Assembly: GCF_902459695.1 (NCBI RefSeq)
Contig: NZ_CABPRZ010000005.1
Coordinates: 228,602 to 292,601 of the forward strand
Origin: Pandoraea terrae
GTDB taxonomy: Bacteria > Pseudomonadota > Gammaproteobacteria > Burkholderiales > Burkholderiaceae
Reading direction: 5' to 3'
Length of the DNA stretch: 64,000 bases
The notes under the pieces were generated by a model. It saw only the letters and a program-made list of their open reading frames with translations. It searched no databases and was not told the DNA's origin. Within the stretch, counting starts at the first letter, position 1. Every line of letters starts with the position of its first letter. Positions 46,195-56,732 of the stretch are shown here, piece after piece. Position numbers and translations under genes: made by a program.

Positions 46195-46560
46195 ATGAAC
46201 GCACCGCTTGAGGCTGCCGTCACCGAAATGCCGTCGCCGCTGGTGTTTACCGACAGCGCGGCCGAAAAGGTCAAGCAATTGATCGACGAAGAAGGCAATG
46301 CCGAGCTGAAACTGCGCGTTTTCGTGCAGGGCGGCGGTTGCTCGGGTTTTCAATACGGCTTCACATTTGACGAAGACGTGAATGAAGACGACACCGTGCT
46401 CGACAAGAACGGCGTGTCGCTCCTGATCGACTCGATGAGCTACCAGTACCTGGTCGGCGCCGAGATCGATTACAAGGAAGACATCAATGGCGCGCAGTTC
46501 GTCATCAAGAATCCGAACGCCACCACGACCTGTGGTTGCGGTTCGTCGTTCTCTGTCTGA
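46195..46560 (+). CDS. erpA: Iron-sulfur cluster insertion protein ErpA
   Basis: This 121-residue A-type carrier delivers Fe-S clusters to apoproteins such as those of isoprenoid synthesis and respiration. The three cluster cysteines are in [11 protein letters not shown] and the C-terminal [16 protein letters not shown] before the ATG is a good ribosome-binding site. The place between argC and anmK is the usual betaproteobacterial one. Confidence 0.97.
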   Translation: MNAPLEAAVTEMPSPLVFTDSAAEKVKQLIDEEGNAELKLRVFVQGGGCSGFQYGFTFDEDVNEDDTVLDKNGVSLLIDSMSYQYLVGAEIDYKEDINGAQFVIKNPNATTTCGCGSSFSV

Positions 46561-46616
46561 CAACGCGCGATTCGCGGCGCGCCGGACATCCGTTCGGCCG
46601 TAGCGAGGCCGTCGTG

Positions 46617-46644
46617 GAAAAGGACCCGTCAGGGTCCTTTTTTT
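46617..46644. terminator. Bidirectional terminator between erpA and anmK
   Basis: AAAAGGACCC-GTCA-GGGTCCTTTTTTT ends erpA and, read on the other strand, can end the convergent anmK transcript. Confidence 0.87.
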
Positions 46645-46744
46645 ATGCCTTGGGCGCAATCGACCGGGATGTGTCGCTCCCCGCCGGCGCCTCGGTATCG
46701 CCCCGCCAGCGTGCGTACATCCCGCCCAAGGCGCTGCGCTCGGG

Positions 46745-47887
46745 TCAGCGTGGATATATCGCTCCGAGCACGCGCAGGCCGTTGGCGCCCGTTACGGCGG
46801 GCAGGTTGCCCGGCTCACGCCGCACGCAACGTTGGGCCAGCCATGCGAACGCCAGGGCTTCAACCTGATTCGGCGGTACGTCGAGCGCGTCGGTCGTGGC
46901 GACCGAGACGCCGGGCAGGCGCTGCGCCAATGCGTCCATCAAGGCAAGGTTGCGGGTGCCGCCGCCACAAGCGTATAGCGCGCGGCAATCGGGCGCGTGA
47001 CGCTTCACTTCTGCGGCAATGCATTGCGCGGTGAGCGCTACCAGCGTGGCCTGGACATCCACGGCGCTCACGTGGGCGAACCCGCTCAGGCGTCGAGCCA
47101 GCCATTGGTCGTGAAACAGGTCGCGGCCAGTGCTCTTCGGGGGCGGGGCGGCGAAATACGGCTCGGCCAGCAGCGCGGTGAGCAGGGCGTCGTCGGCGTG
47201 CCCGCCGGCACCCCACCGGCCGCCGTCGTCGAACGGCTGCTGCAGGTGGCGTGCGGCCCATCCGTCGAGCAGGGCATTGCCGGGTCCGCAATCGAAGCCG
47301 GTCACCGGCCGATTCGATGCCGCCGACGGCAGGATCGTGATATTGCTGATGCCGCCGAGATTGCAGATGACGCGCGTCTGCGCCGGAGAACTGAACACGG
47401 CGTGATGGTAGGCGGGCACGAGCGGCGCGCCCTGTCCGCCCGCCATGACGTCGCGCGAGCGCAGGTCGGCGACCACGTCGATGCCGGTCAGCTCCGCGAT
47501 CAGCGCGGGATTGTTCAGTTGGCGGGTGTAGCCGACGCCGTCGAATTCGCCGGGCCGATGCCGGATCGTCTGCCCGTGGGCGCCGATGGCCAGCACGTCG
47601 GCGGCAGACAGGCCGCTTTGGGCCAGCAACTGGGCGACGCACGCTGCGTAGTGCCGGGCCAGCGCATTGGCGGCCAGCGCTTCCCGATGAATTTCATTGT
47701 CGCCGGGCGCCTGCAGCCCCATCAGGGTGTCCCGAAGTTCAGGGCCGAAGCTGACGTAGGCTTGCGCGAGGACTTGCCGGCTCTGGGCGTCCACCAGGAC
47801 GCCGTCGACGCCGTCGAGGCTCGTGCCGGACATCAGGCCAATGAAACGGTCGCGGCGACCGGTGGCGGGCGAAAGGGTATCGGTCAT
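46745..47887 (-). CDS. anmK: Anhydro-N-acetylmuramic acid kinase
   Basis: AnmK phosphorylates and opens 1,6-anhydro-MurNAc during peptidoglycan recycling. The 380-residue protein shows the N-terminal [16 protein letters not shown] nucleotide motif, [30 protein letters not shown] and [14 protein letters not shown], all typical. It lies downstream of the M23 peptidase gene on the same strand, both concerned with cell wall turnover. Confidence 0.96.
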   Translation of the reverse strand: MTDTLSPATGRRDRFIGLMSGTSLDGVDGVLVDAQSRQVLAQAYVSFGPELRDTLMGLQAPGDNEIHREALAANALARHYAACVAQLLAQSGLSAADVLAIGAHGQTIRHRPGEFDGVGYTRQLNNPALIAELTGIDVVADLRSRDVMAGGQGAPLVPAYHHAVFSSPAQTRVICNLGGISNITILPSAASNRPVTGFDCGPGNALLDGWAARHLQQPFDDGGRWGAGGHADDALLTALLAEPYFAAPPPKSTGRDLFHDQWLARRLSGFAHVSAVDVQATLVALTAQCIAAEVKRHAPDCRALYACGGGTRNLALMDALAQRLPGVSVATTDALDVPPNQVEALAFAWLAQRCVRREPGNLPAVTGANGLRVLGAIYPR

Positions 47888-48022
47888 GTGGGGGCGTCGA
47901 AGTCTTCAGGGGTGCGATGCCCGCCGACAAACCCGTCGCGGGCATCACGCCGCCAAAGTATGACGCATCGGCGCGGGCGCCGGCAATGCGGCGCCAGCGC
48001 CTGTGAACAGGCCTTCGGTAAA

Positions 48023-49393
48023 TCAGTCGCGCTGGGCGACTTGCACGGTTCGCATCAGATCGATGCGCTTGAGCAGGTTGGCGGCGTACATGTCGAACAA
48101 CTTCAGCCGCGCGCCCGACAGCGGCGCCACCGCGGCGACGTCCGTAGAAAACGGATCGCGCGGCTGATCCTTGTAGCGCAGTTCGTAGTGCAGGTGCGGC
48201 CCGGTGGCCCAGCCCGTCTGCCCCACGTAGCCGATCGCCTGGCCCTGCGTCACGCGCGTGCCGGCGCGTATGGCCGGCCCGAAAGCCGACAGATGGGCGT
48301 AGCGGGTCTGGTAATCGCCCGCGTGGTCGATCATGATCAGATTGCCGTAGCCGCTCTGCTTGCCGACAAAGCTGATGACACCGTCGCCGGCGGCGAAAAC
48401 GCGCGTGCCGATCGGTGCGGCCAGATCGACCCCATTGTGCTGCTTCCACCGGTGCGCAAACGGGTGCTCACGGCCGCCGAAAGCCGACGAAATGCGCGAG
48501 AATTCGACGGGCGTGCGCAGGAAGGCCTGCTTCAGGTTGCGGCCGTCGAAGCCGTAGTACGCGCCGTCACTGTTGCCGCCCGGCTCGGCATACCAGATCG
48601 CCTGGTAGGTCTTGCCGCGATTGATGAACTCCACCGCCAGCACGCGGCCGGCACGCACGGTGCGGTCCTGCTGCACGATGTTTTCGTAGACGAGGCGGAA
48701 ACGGTCGCCGCGGCTCACGTCGCGCTGGAAATTGATGACACCCGAGAAGATGTTGACCATCTGGGCGACCACGGCGTCAGGTACGCCCGCGTCGTCCATT
48801 GCGCTGAAAAAGTTGCCGCTGATCCCGCCCGAGCGCATCGCCCATTCGGTGTCGTTGGGCAAGGTGTCGACGCGCGCGCGAAGGACGCCCGCGTCATTGC
48901 GCTCGAGCACGAGCTGCTGCGCGTTGGCCGCGCCCGTCGACAGGACGGTCGAAAGCGATAGGAGCTTGCCGGCGCCGTCAGTCTCGGCCTGCACCACCTG
49001 GCCGGCCGGGATGCCGATCAGGCGGCGCGCGACGGCGTTGTCTCGGATGAAGCGCTGGGCAGCCGCATCGCGGATGGAAAGCCGCGCCAGCAGGTCATCG
49101 AGCGTTTCGCCACGCCGCAAGGCGACCTGTTGCACGAAGGTTTCGGAATGCGCGTCGAGTTGCTCGATTTGTTTGGCCAGGTCGGGGAAGGTCAGCGGCA
49201 GCGTCACGCTCGCGCCGGCACGGACAGAATCCGGCACCATGGGCGCTACGCCAAAGGCGGTGACCATTCCCAACGTCAGGGCCGAGCCGACCGTCGCCAC
49301 GATTTGCACCTTGCGTTTGCGGTGCTTGGCTTGCGTGGGATCAATCAGAATCAGCAGTTCGCGCGCAAAAAAATCACGGAGTTTTGGCCACAT
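48023..49393 (-). CDS. M23 family metallopeptidase (MepM-like murein endopeptidase)
   Basis: This 456-residue envelope protein has a transmembrane or signal anchor (about 26-46, VQIVATVGSALTLGMVTAFG), a LysM/OapA-like middle region with RRGETLDDLLARLSI, and a C-terminal LytM/M23 peptidase domain. The zinc ligands are in WKQHNGVDLAAPIG (His, Asp) and GPHLHYELR (His-x-His). It should cut peptide crosslinks of murein to allow growth, as MepM does. The frame runs on to 49591, but MWPKLRDFF starts the recognised protein. It is divergent from tyrS by 183 bases. Confidence 0.9.
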   Translation of the reverse strand: MWPKLRDFFARELLILIDPTQAKHRKRKVQIVATVGSALTLGMVTAFGVAPMVPDSVRAGASVTLPLTFPDLAKQIEQLDAHSETFVQQVALRRGETLDDLLARLSIRDAAAQRFIRDNAVARRLIGIPAGQVVQAETDGAGKLLSLSTVLSTGAANAQQLVLERNDAGVLRARVDTLPNDTEWAMRSGGISGNFFSAMDDAGVPDAVVAQMVNIFSGVINFQRDVSRGDRFRLVYENIVQQDRTVRAGRVLAVEFINRGKTYQAIWYAEPGGNSDGAYYGFDGRNLKQAFLRTPVEFSRISSAFGGREHPFAHRWKQHNGVDLAAPIGTRVFAAGDGVISFVGKQSGYGNLIMIDHAGDYQTRYAHLSAFGPAIRAGTRVTQGQAIGYVGQTGWATGPHLHYELRYKDQPRDPFSTDVAAVAPLSGARLKLFDMYAANLLKRIDLMRTVQVAQRD

Positions 49394-49576
49394 CACGTAA
49401 AATTCTGCGCTTATTACGGAAAAAGCCCGGGCGATGCGACGCGCTTCTGGTTTGCCCACCGGCAATTCACCAGCAGTGTCGCTTCGGCCCGAGCCGAGAG
49501 TTTGGGCGTGATTATAGCAGTTGTGTGACGCCCTCCCGCTTGGGAATACTCCCGATGTAGTCTGGACCGAGAAGTT

Positions 49577-50821
49577 ATGACGAGTGAACACACACTAACC
49601 CCGAGCAGGACCTATCCCGTCACCGACGCTGCGCGGGCCGCGCTGGCCGTGGCGAAACGCGGTTGCGACGAGCTGCTGGTGGAGGAAGAGTTCCTGCAGA
49701 AGCTGGCCCGGAGCGAGGCAACGGGCAAGCCGCTGCGCATCAAGCTGGGTCTCGATCCGACGGCGCCGGACATCCACATTGGTCACACGGTGGTGCTCAA
49801 CAAGATGCGCCAGCTCCAGGATCTCGGTCATACCGTGATTTTCCTGATTGGCGACTTCACCTCGCTCATCGGCGATCCGTCGGGCCGCAACAGCACGCGC
49901 CCGCCGCTAACCAGCGAGCAGATCGAGGCGAACGCCAAAACCTATTTCGAGCAGGCAGCGCTCGTTCTCGACCGGGAGAAGACCGAAATTCGCTATAACA
50001 GCGAATGGTCGATGAAGCTCGGCGCCGACGGCATGATCAAGCTTGCATCGCGCTACACCATGGCGCGCATGCTGGAGCGAGAGGATTTCACCAAGCGCTT
50101 CCAGGGCGGCGTGCCGATCTCGATCCACGAATTCCTGTACCCGCTGATGCAGGGCTACGATTCCGTCGCGCTCGAATCCGATCTCGAACTGGGCGGCACC
50201 GACCAGAAATTCAACCTGCTGGTCGGCCGCGAGTTGCAGAAGCAGTATGGCCAGGCGCCGCAGTGCATTCTCACGATGCCGCTGCTCGAAGGCATCGACG
50301 GCGTCGAGAAGATGTCGAAGTCGAAGGGCAATTACATCGGCATCAGTGAAAAGCCGAGCGACATGTTCGGCAAGCTGATGAGCATTTCCGACGATCTGAT
50401 GTGGCGCTACTACGAGCTGCTGTCGTTCCGTTCGATGGACGAGATCGCCGAACTGGCCCGTTCGGTCGAGTCCGGGCGCAACCCGAAGGAAGTCAAGGTG
50501 CTGCTCGCGCAGGAAATCGTGGCGCGTTTCCATTCGCAGGCCGACGCCGAGCGCGCGCTCGAGGATTTCGACAACCGTGCCCGGGGCGGCGTGCCGGACG
50601 ACATTCCCGAAGTGTCGCTGACGGGCGCGCCGCTGGCGATCGGCCAGGTGCTCAAGCAAGCCGGTCTCGCCCCGTCGACGTCCGAAGCCATGCGCAACAT
50701 CGAGCAGGGCGGCGTGCGCGTCGATGGCGGCAGCATTTCGGACAAGGGCCTCAAGCTCGAAGCCGGCACCTACGTGGTTCAGGTCGGCAAGCGCAAATTC
50801 GCGCGTGTCATCCTGGCGTAA
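49577..50821 (+). CDS. tyrS: Tyrosine--tRNA ligase
   Basis: This 414-residue class I synthetase has the HIGH motif at 67-70 ([12 protein letters not shown]), the KMSKS loop [12 protein letters not shown] and a C-terminal S4 RNA-binding domain ([20 protein letters not shown]). The first 30 residues extend beyond the short E. coli form, as usual for the TyrZ-like/betaproteobacterial type. It is followed 12 bases later by dtd, a logical partner that removes D-Tyr from mischarged tRNA. Confidence 0.97.
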   Translation: MTSEHTLTPSRTYPVTDAARAALAVAKRGCDELLVEEEFLQKLARSEATGKPLRIKLGLDPTAPDIHIGHTVVLNKMRQLQDLGHTVIFLIGDFTSLIGDPSGRNSTRPPLTSEQIEANAKTYFEQAALVLDREKTEIRYNSEWSMKLGADGMIKLASRYTMARMLEREDFTKRFQGGVPISIHEFLYPLMQGYDSVALESDLELGGTDQKFNLLVGRELQKQYGQAPQCILTMPLLEGIDGVEKMSKSKGNYIGISEKPSDMFGKLMSISDDLMWRYYELLSFRSMDEIAELARSVESGRNPKEVKVLLAQEIVARFHSQADAERALEDFDNRARGGVPDDIPEVSLTGAPLAIGQVLKQAGLAPSTSEAMRNIEQGGVRVDGGSISDKGLKLEAGTYVVQVGKRKFARVILA

Positions 50822-50833
50822 GCCGGGGCTGCG

Positions 50834-51301
50834 ATGATTGCCCTGATCCAGCGGGTGCTGGAGGCCAGCGTCACGGTTGACGGCCGGGTCACGGGGGCGA
50901 TCGGCCCCGGGTTGCTTGCGTTCGTGTGCGCCGAGCGAGGCGACACCGAGGCGAGTGCCGACAAACTTCTCACCAAGCTGTTAGGCTATCGCGTGTTTTC
51001 CGACGCTCAGGGCAAGATGAACCTGAGCGTCGCGAATATCGACGGCGAAGGGCGTGCGGGCGAATTGCTGCTCGTGTCGCAGTTCACGCTGGCCGCCGAC
51101 ACCAATAGCGGCATGCGCCCGAGCTTTACGCCGGCTGCGGCACCGGCCGACGGTCGCCGCCTGTTCGACCACTTTGTCGCGCAGGCGCGCCATCGTCATC
51201 CGGGCGTGGCCACCGGCGAGTTTGGCGCCGAAATGAGGGTCGCCCTCATCAACGACGGTCCCGTCACGTTCTGGCTGCAGACCCGCCCCAACGCTGCGTG
51301 A
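50834..51301 (+). CDS. dtd: D-aminoacyl-tRNA deacylase
   Basis: This 155-residue homodimeric proofreading enzyme hydrolyses D-aminoacyl-tRNAs and Gly-tRNA-Ala. Start [13 protein letters not shown] and the motif [11 protein letters not shown] (the SQxTL loop) are canonical. The Gly-cisPro motif appears in NDGPVTFWL, where most family members read NxGPVT. It is coupled to tyrS, with a 12-base gap. Confidence 0.95.
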   Translation: MIALIQRVLEASVTVDGRVTGAIGPGLLAFVCAERGDTEASADKLLTKLLGYRVFSDAQGKMNLSVANIDGEGRAGELLLVSQFTLAADTNSGMRPSFTPAAAPADGRRLFDHFVAQARHRHPGVATGEFGAEMRVALINDGPVTFWLQTRPNAA

Positions 51302-51373
51302 TACGGCTGCGGGTTTGGCTGCGGGTTCGACGGTGTCACCTACCCATGTTCGAAGTCTTGAAGGGAGAATCTG

Positions 51374-52000
51374 ATGAAGCTTTGGAGTGATTCGTTCGCC
51401 GATAACGGCGCGATTCCGGAGGAATTCGCCTTCGGCAAGCCCGACGCTGCCGCCCATGTGGTCCTGTCGACCAACAAGAACCCGCATTTCATGTGGGAAG
51501 ACGTTCCCGCCGGCACGCAATCGTTCGTCGTCACCTGCCATGATACCGATGTGCCCAGCCGTGGCGACGACGTCAACAAGGAAGGCCGCGAAGTGCCGGC
51601 CGACCTGCCACGCGTGGATTTTTTCCACTGGGTGCTGGTCGATGTGCCCGCCGCCGTCGCCGAAATTCCGGCGGCGAGCCACAGCAACGGTGTGACGCCG
51701 CGCGGCAAATACGGCCCGGACGCACTCGATGGCCTGCGTCACGGCATCAACGATTACACTGCCTGGTTTGCGTCGGACGAGTCGATGAAGGGCGACTACT
51801 ACGGCTACGACGGTCCGTGCCCGCCGTGGAACGACACGATCGTTCATCGCTACGTGTTCACCCTCTACGCGCTCGACATTCCGCGTGTGCCGCTCGACGG
51901 CCGGTTCGACGGGCATCAGGTGCGCGCCGCGATACAGGGCCACGTGCTCGCCGAGGCGGCCTGGACCGGCACCTATACCCTCAATCCGAAGTTGGCCTGA
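51374..52000 (+). CDS. YbhB/YbcL family (PEBP-like) protein
   Basis: This 208-residue phosphatidylethanolamine-binding-protein fold has VTCHDTDVPSRGDDV (the DPDxP-like ligand loop), FHWVLVDVPA and YDGPCPPWNDTIVHRYVFTL, with the GPCPP and HRY family motifs. Function in bacteria is unknown; E. coli YbhB/YbcL are cytosolic or periplasmic. No signal peptide is evident. GGGAGA precedes the ATG. Its stop shares one base with the next start. Confidence 0.87.
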   Translation: MKLWSDSFADNGAIPEEFAFGKPDAAAHVVLSTNKNPHFMWEDVPAGTQSFVVTCHDTDVPSRGDDVNKEGREVPADLPRVDFFHWVLVDVPAAVAEIPAASHSNGVTPRGKYGPDALDGLRHGINDYTAWFASDESMKGDYYGYDGPCPPWNDTIVHRYVFTLYALDIPRVPLDGRFDGHQVRAAIQGHVLAEAAWTGTYTLNPKLA

Positions 52001-52734
52001 TGACGCGCACGTCCCTGACCCTGATTCGTCACGGCGAAACCGACTGGAACCGCGCCAAGCGCATCCAGGGGCATACCGATATCCCGTTGTCGGAGGAGGG
52101 CGTGCGGCAAGCCGGGCAGCTTGGCGCGCGGATCGCGCATGACGTCGCCACGCACGGCAGCGTCTTCGACCGCGTGCTGTCGAGCGACCTCATGCGTGCC
52201 GCGCAGACCGCCGAGCCCGTGGCGCGCGCGTGCGGTTTGACGGTTGAATGTACGGAGCGTCTGCGCGAGCGAAGCTACGGCGTGTTCGAAACGCTCGTCG
52301 TCGACGAGATCAAGGCGCAGCATGCCGAGGCGTATGCGCATTGGCAGAGCCGCGATCCCGACTTCGTGATTCCCGGCGGCGAGTCGCTGACAGGCTTTTA
52401 TACGCGGGTGACGGCGTATGCGGATTTTCTCGTGCGTCATTACCAGGGCTTGCGCGTGGCCCTCGTCGCGCATGGCGGCGTGCTCGACTGTTTCTATCGC
52501 CTGGCCACGAACCTCGCGCTGTCCGAGCCGCGCACCTATCCGCTGCTCAATGCGAGCGTGAATCGTCTGGAGTTCGACGGAACGAGCTGGCACGTGCGGT
52601 CTTGGGGCGACGTCTCGCATCTCGCGGCAGGGGGGCGTGACGAAAGCAACGACCGTTCCGACGGCGCGGCGCATGGGCAATCGTTCGCGCCGTTGGCAAC
52701 GCCCGCCGATCGCGTCGATCCTCGGGTCGTTTGA
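52000..52734 (+). CDS. Histidine phosphatase family protein (phosphoglycerate mutase-like)
   Basis: This 244-residue phosphatase has the RHG motif LIRHGETDWN with the catalytic His at residue 10, RLRERSYGVFE with the acid residue and LVAHGGVLDCFYR with the second histidine. The family includes cofactor-dependent phosphoglycerate mutase, but the sequence fits the broad-specificity phosphatase (GpmB-like) group. The C-terminus beyond about 205 is poorly conserved and possibly disordered. Translation is coupled to the PEBP gene by a one-base overlap. Confidence 0.85.
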   Translation: MTRTSLTLIRHGETDWNRAKRIQGHTDIPLSEEGVRQAGQLGARIAHDVATHGSVFDRVLSSDLMRAAQTAEPVARACGLTVECTERLRERSYGVFETLVVDEIKAQHAEAYAHWQSRDPDFVIPGGESLTGFYTRVTAYADFLVRHYQGLRVALVAHGGVLDCFYRLATNLALSEPRTYPLLNASVNRLEFDGTSWHVRSWGDVSHLAAGGRDESNDRSDGAAHGQSFAPLATPADRVDPRVV

Positions 52735-52796
52735 GCGATTGGACGGGCACGGCGCGCGCGCCGCTTGTCAGCGCAGCGCGGCCCGGCAGACATACA

Positions 52797-53861
52797 TCAT
52801 TTGCCGCTTGGCGACCACAGTTCCTGCGCGTCCGGCGCGGAACCGGGCGCGCTCAGGCCGAAGTGGCGATAGGCGAGCATCGTGGCCACGCGTCCGCGCG
52901 GTGTCCGTTGTAAAAAGCCCTGCTGAATCAAGTATGGCTCGATCACGTCTTCAATCGTATCGCGCTCTTCGCTGATCGCCGCGGCGAGGTTGTCCACGCC
53001 GACCGGGCCGCCGTCGAACTTGTGCAGCACGGCCTCGAGGAGCTTGCGATCCATCAGGTCGAAGCCGACCGGATCGACATCGAGCATGGACAGCGCGGCA
53101 TCGGCTACGGCGGCCGTGATCCGGCCGTCGGCTTTCACTTCCGCGTAGTCGCGCACGCGCCGCAGCAGGCGGTTCGCGATACGCGGCGTGCCGCGCGCGC
53201 GGCGGGCGATCTCGAATGCACCGTCGTCTGCGATGACCGCGCCCAGCAGTTTCGCCGACCGGCGCACGATGCCGGCGAGTTCGTCGGCCGAATAGAATTC
53301 GAGTCGCGCGACAATGCCGAAACGGTCGCGCAGCGGGTTGGTCAGCATGCCCGCGCGCGTGGTCGCGCCGATCAGCGTGAACGGCTGCAAATCCAGCTTG
53401 ACGCTGCGCGCCGCCGGTCCTTCGCCGATCATGATGTCGATCTGGTAATCCTCGAGCGCCGGATACAGGATTTCCTCGACAACCGGCGAGAGCCGGTGGA
53501 TTTCATCGATGAACAGGACATCGTTGGCTTCAAGGTTGGTCAGGAGCGCGGCCAGGTCGCCCGGACGTTCCAGCACCGGGCCGGACGTCTGGCGCAAATG
53601 CACGCCCATTTCGCGCGCGATGATGTGCGCCAGCGTGGTTTTGCCGAGCCCGGGCGGGCCGAACAGCAGCACGTGGTCGAGAGGCTCGGCGCGCTTCGAT
53701 GCGGCGGCGATGAAGATTTCGAGCTGTTCGCGTACCTTGCGCTGGCCGACGTATTCGTCGAGCAACTTGGGGCGCAACGCGCGCTCGAAGGCTTCCTCGT
53801 TGGGCGAGGCTGGCGTCGGCGCAATGATGCGCTCGGCGGCGAGTTTGTCGGTTTCGATCAT
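52797..53861 (-). CDS. ruvB: Holliday junction branch migration ATPase RuvB
   Basis: RuvB is the AAA+ motor that drives Holliday junction branch migration together with RuvA. The 354-residue protein has Walker [15 protein letters not shown], Walker [12 protein letters not shown], sensor [12 protein letters not shown] and the C-terminal winged helix with [15 protein letters not shown]. It lies 32 bases after ruvC on the reverse strand. The usual ruvA, which would sit between them, is not there. A TACAAT on the reverse strand (53869-53874) is unusually close to the start codon. Confidence 0.97.
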   Translation of the reverse strand: MIETDKLAAERIIAPTPASPNEEAFERALRPKLLDEYVGQRKVREQLEIFIAAASKRAEPLDHVLLFGPPGLGKTTLAHIIAREMGVHLRQTSGPVLERPGDLAALLTNLEANDVLFIDEIHRLSPVVEEILYPALEDYQIDIMIGEGPAARSVKLDLQPFTLIGATTRAGMLTNPLRDRFGIVARLEFYSADELAGIVRRSAKLLGAVIADDGAFEIARRARGTPRIANRLLRRVRDYAEVKADGRITAAVADAALSMLDVDPVGFDLMDRKLLEAVLHKFDGGPVGVDNLAAAISEERDTIEDVIEPYLIQQGFLQRTPRGRVATMLAYRHFGLSAPGSAPDAQELWSPSGK

Positions 53862-53893
53862 GTCCGCATTGTATCGCTTTGGTCGGTGGCGGC

Positions 53894-54436
53894 CTAACCG
53901 ACCAGCCGGCCGCGCCGCACGCGCAGCCCTTTGGCGGCCAGCGTCGGCGCCAGGCCGCTGACGGTCGAGAGAATTTCGCCGCTGTGGGCATGGCAGATCG
54001 CGACACCGAGCGCGTCGGCAGCGTCGGTGCTCGGGGTGCCGGACAGGCTGAGCAGGCGCGTGACCATTTCCTGCACCTGTTCCTTGCGTGCCCGGCCATA
54101 ACCGACCACGGCTAGCTTCAACTGCAGCGCGGTGTATTCGAACACGGGTAAGCCGCCCACGGACAAGGCGCATAGCGCCGCACCGCGTGCCTGGCCGAGC
54201 AGCAGTGTCGATTGCGGGTTAACGTTCACGAACACCTTCTCGACGGCGGCCTGATCCGGCCGATGCAGGCCGACGAGTTCGCTGATCCCCTCGAAGATGA
54301 CTTTCAGCCGCTCCGGCAGGGTGCCGTCGCCGGAACGAATCACGCCACTCGTCACGTATTGCAGACGATTGCCATGCTTCTCCAGCACGCCGAAGCCGGT
54401 GACGCGCAGGCCGGGGTCGATACCTAGAATTTTCAT
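53894..54436 (-). CDS. ruvC: Crossover junction endodeoxyribonuclease RuvC
   Basis: RuvC resolves Holliday junctions by paired nicks. The 180-residue protein begins [17 protein letters not shown] with the catalytic Asp7. [13 protein letters not shown] carries the Glu, and [16 protein letters not shown] the two C-terminal aspartates of the active site. All four acidic residues are present. It is followed directly by ruvB without ruvA. Confidence 0.97.
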   Translation of the reverse strand: MKILGIDPGLRVTGFGVLEKHGNRLQYVTSGVIRSGDGTLPERLKVIFEGISELVGLHRPDQAAVEKVFVNVNPQSTLLLGQARGAALCALSVGGLPVFEYTALQLKLAVVGYGRARKEQVQEMVTRLLSLSGTPSTDAADALGVAICHAHSGEILSTVSGLAPTLAAKGLRVRRGRLVG

Positions 54437-54653
54437 GCGGATGCCGGGTGGCGCCGAGGCGACGGCAGAAACCGGGCCAGGGCGGGAAACGAAAGTCGGA
54501 CGAACAGCGGGCATACAGGGGCGTATTCTGGCACACCCGCCGGCACCGCGGCTGCACGGAATGCCGAGCGCGCCAATTTGCCGCGCGGCGCGACGCCTGC
54601 CGCACGCGCCGTTTTGAGGTACATTGCTCGCTGTCCTCATCAAGACGGTTGCC

Positions 54654-55070
54654 ATGCTCTGGATCAAGGCTTTCCATATCGTTTTCGTCGTCTCGTGGTT
54701 CGCGGGACTGTTCTATCTACCGCGTATCTTCGTCAACCTGGCGATGGAGACGGACCCGGCATCGGCCGGGCGCTTGCTGCTGATGGCACGCAAGCTGTAC
54801 CGGTTCATGTCGGTGCTGTCGGTGCCGGCCGTCGTCTTCGGCTTGATCCTGTGGTTGTATTACGGCATCGGCCGCCAGGGCGGCTGGCTGCATGCCAAGC
54901 TGTTCGTCGTGGTGCTGCTGATCGGCTATCACCACGCGTGCGGCAGCCTGCTGCGCAAATTCGAGGCCGGCCGCAATACCCGTTCGCACCGCTGGTACCG
55001 GTTCTTCAACGAATTCCCCGTGCTGGGCTTGTTGGCCGCGGTGATTCTGGCGGTCGTCAAGCCATTCTGA
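54654..55070 (+). CDS. hemJ: HemJ-like CopD family membrane protein
   Basis: This 138-residue, four-helix membrane protein of the CopD/HemJ family begins [18 protein letters not shown]. His8, and the lysine in [13 protein letters not shown], match the His and Lys known to be needed in HemJ, the protoporphyrinogen IX oxidase of many Gram-negative bacteria. A role in heme synthesis is therefore likely. A TTG ten codons upstream is in frame but less plausible. It is divergent from ruvC. Confidence 0.83.
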   Translation: MLWIKAFHIVFVVSWFAGLFYLPRIFVNLAMETDPASAGRLLLMARKLYRFMSVLSVPAVVFGLILWLYYGIGRQGGWLHAKLFVVVLLIGYHHACGSLLRKFEAGRNTRSHRWYRFFNEFPVLGLLAAVILAVVKPF

Positions 55071-55128
55071 GCACGACTGCGGCCATGACCCGTGCATCGT
55101 TCATTTCCCCAACGATTCGGAGTTTCGC

Positions 55129-55734
55129 GTGAGCAAGACCTGCGACTACTTTATCTCTCCCCCGTCGCCGTTCGTCTATTTGGGCCACGCCCGTTTCCGC
55201 GAACTGGCGCGCGCACATGGTGTACAAATCCAGTTGAAGCCGATGGATCTCGCGAAAGTCTTCGCGACGTCTGGCGGGCTGCCGCTTGCGCAACGCGCGC
55301 CGCAGCGGCAGGCGTACCGGCTGGTGGAACTGGCGCGATGGTCGCGTTATCTCGGCTTGCCGTTGAACCTGCAGCCGAAGTACTTTCCAGTCGCCGCCGA
55401 TCCGGCGTGCAAGTTGATCATTGCCGCGCAACTCGCGCACGGCACCGAGCGCGCGCTCGACCTTGTCGGCGCGATCTCGGGAGCCTTGTGGGCTGACGAA
55501 AAGAACATTGCCGATGAGGCCACGCTCGCGAGGCTGGCGACGGGGCTCGGCATGGACGGGGCGGCACTGGTGAAGGCGTCCGAAGGCGCGAACGTGCAGG
55601 CGACGCTCGACCAGAACACTCAGGAAGCGATCGGCTATCAGGTGTTCGGCGCCCCGTGGTTCCAGTTCGAGGGCGAACCGTACTGGGGCCAGGATCGCCT
55701 GGAGTTCCTCGGCCGCGCATTCGCGGCCGCCTAG
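55129..55734 (+). CDS. 2-hydroxychromene-2-carboxylate isomerase family protein (DsbA/kappa-GST fold)
   Basis: This 201-residue protein has a thioredoxin/kappa-class GST fold. CDYFISPPSPFVYLGHAR at the N-terminus has the serine of HCCA isomerases where DsbA has a cysteine, and IGYQVFGAPWFQFEGEPYWG carries the cis-proline region and C-terminal signature. Characterised members isomerise hydroxychromene carboxylates in naphthalene breakdown with glutathione. No aromatic genes are near, so the substrate is open. The GTG start has CGGAG upstream. Confidence 0.85.
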   Translation: MSKTCDYFISPPSPFVYLGHARFRELARAHGVQIQLKPMDLAKVFATSGGLPLAQRAPQRQAYRLVELARWSRYLGLPLNLQPKYFPVAADPACKLIIAAQLAHGTERALDLVGAISGALWADEKNIADEATLARLATGLGMDGAALVKASEGANVQATLDQNTQEAIGYQVFGAPWFQFEGEPYWGQDRLEFLGRAFAAA

Positions 55735-55769
55735 GGCCTGTTCACGCTAATAGCCCGCCGACAGCACCC

Positions 55770-56615
55770 TCAGCGCGGCGCCGTTTCCGTACGGCGCCGG
55801 TTGATGACTTCCTTGGCGCGCGCCAATTGCTTGGGCAGGCGCGTGCCCAGGCGCAATGCGACGCCGACGGCGAGCACGTCGCCGATGGCCAGATGCGCAA
55901 TGCGCGAGGTGAGCGGCGAATACACGTCGGTGTCCTCGTCGACGTCGGCGAACAGCGCGATGCTGGCCAGTCGCGCCAGCGGCGAATTGCTGTGTGTGAT
56001 GGCAATGACAGTCGCGCCGGCGTCGCGCGCGAGTTGTGCGGCTTCGAGAACGTCCTGGCTGCGGCCTGTGTTCGAGATCGCGACAACACAGTCGCCTTCG
56101 CGCAGCAGGGCCGCCGACATGCCGTAGACGTGCGGGTCGTTGTACGCAACCGCTGGAATGCCCAGGCGGAAGAACTTGTGCTGCATGTCGAGCGCGGCAA
56201 TCCCCGATGCGCCCGCGCCGTAAAACTCGATGCGGTTGGCATGTGCCAGCCGGTCGATGGCCGCGCCGATGCTGTCCGGCGACAGATTGTTGCGCACCTG
56301 CATGAGGCTGCCGATGGTGCGGTCCAGCACCTTGCCCGCGATGCCCGACACCGGCTCATCGGGGCGCACGTCACGATGCACGAACGGCACACCCTGCGCA
56401 ATGCTCTGCGCCAGGCGAATCTTGAACTCCCGGAATCCGCTGCACCCGACCGCCATGCAGAACCGTGCGATGGTCGGCTGGCTGACGCCCGCGCGCTCGG
56501 CCAGCGCGTTCATCGACAAATCGACGACCTCGCGCGGAACGTCGAGAACATAGGTCGCGAGCTTGCGTTCGGAAGGGCGCAATTGCGCCAACGTGGCTTC
56601 GATTCTGGTCAGCAT
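55770..56615 (-). CDS. hexR: HexR-type RpiR family transcriptional regulator
   Basis: This 281-residue regulator has an N-terminal RpiR helix-turn-helix (LRPSERKLATYVL, AERAGVSQPTIARFC) and a C-terminal SIS sugar-phosphate domain (EFYGAGASGIAALDMQ, VAISNTGRSQDVLEAA). HexR represses Entner-Doudoroff genes and releases DNA on binding KDPG. It is divergent from edd-eda, and a HexR-like operator lies between them. The start is uncertain: a GTG at 56705 would add 30 residues; MLTRIEATL fits the family. Confidence 0.9.
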   Translation of the reverse strand: MLTRIEATLAQLRPSERKLATYVLDVPREVVDLSMNALAERAGVSQPTIARFCMAVGCSGFREFKIRLAQSIAQGVPFVHRDVRPDEPVSGIAGKVLDRTIGSLMQVRNNLSPDSIGAAIDRLAHANRIEFYGAGASGIAALDMQHKFFRLGIPAVAYNDPHVYGMSAALLREGDCVVAISNTGRSQDVLEAAQLARDAGATVIAITHSNSPLARLASIALFADVDEDTDVYSPLTSRIAHLAIGDVLAVGVALRLGTRLPKQLARAKEVINRRRTETAPR

Positions 56616-56732
56616 GTCGGAAAACGGAACGGAGGACGTCACTTCGCGGCAGGGTATCGGCCGGGACGTCGCGCCCACTATAGCATCCGCGCCGCGATCG
56701 CTCACCTGACACGGTCGAAATGCAGATAAAAA

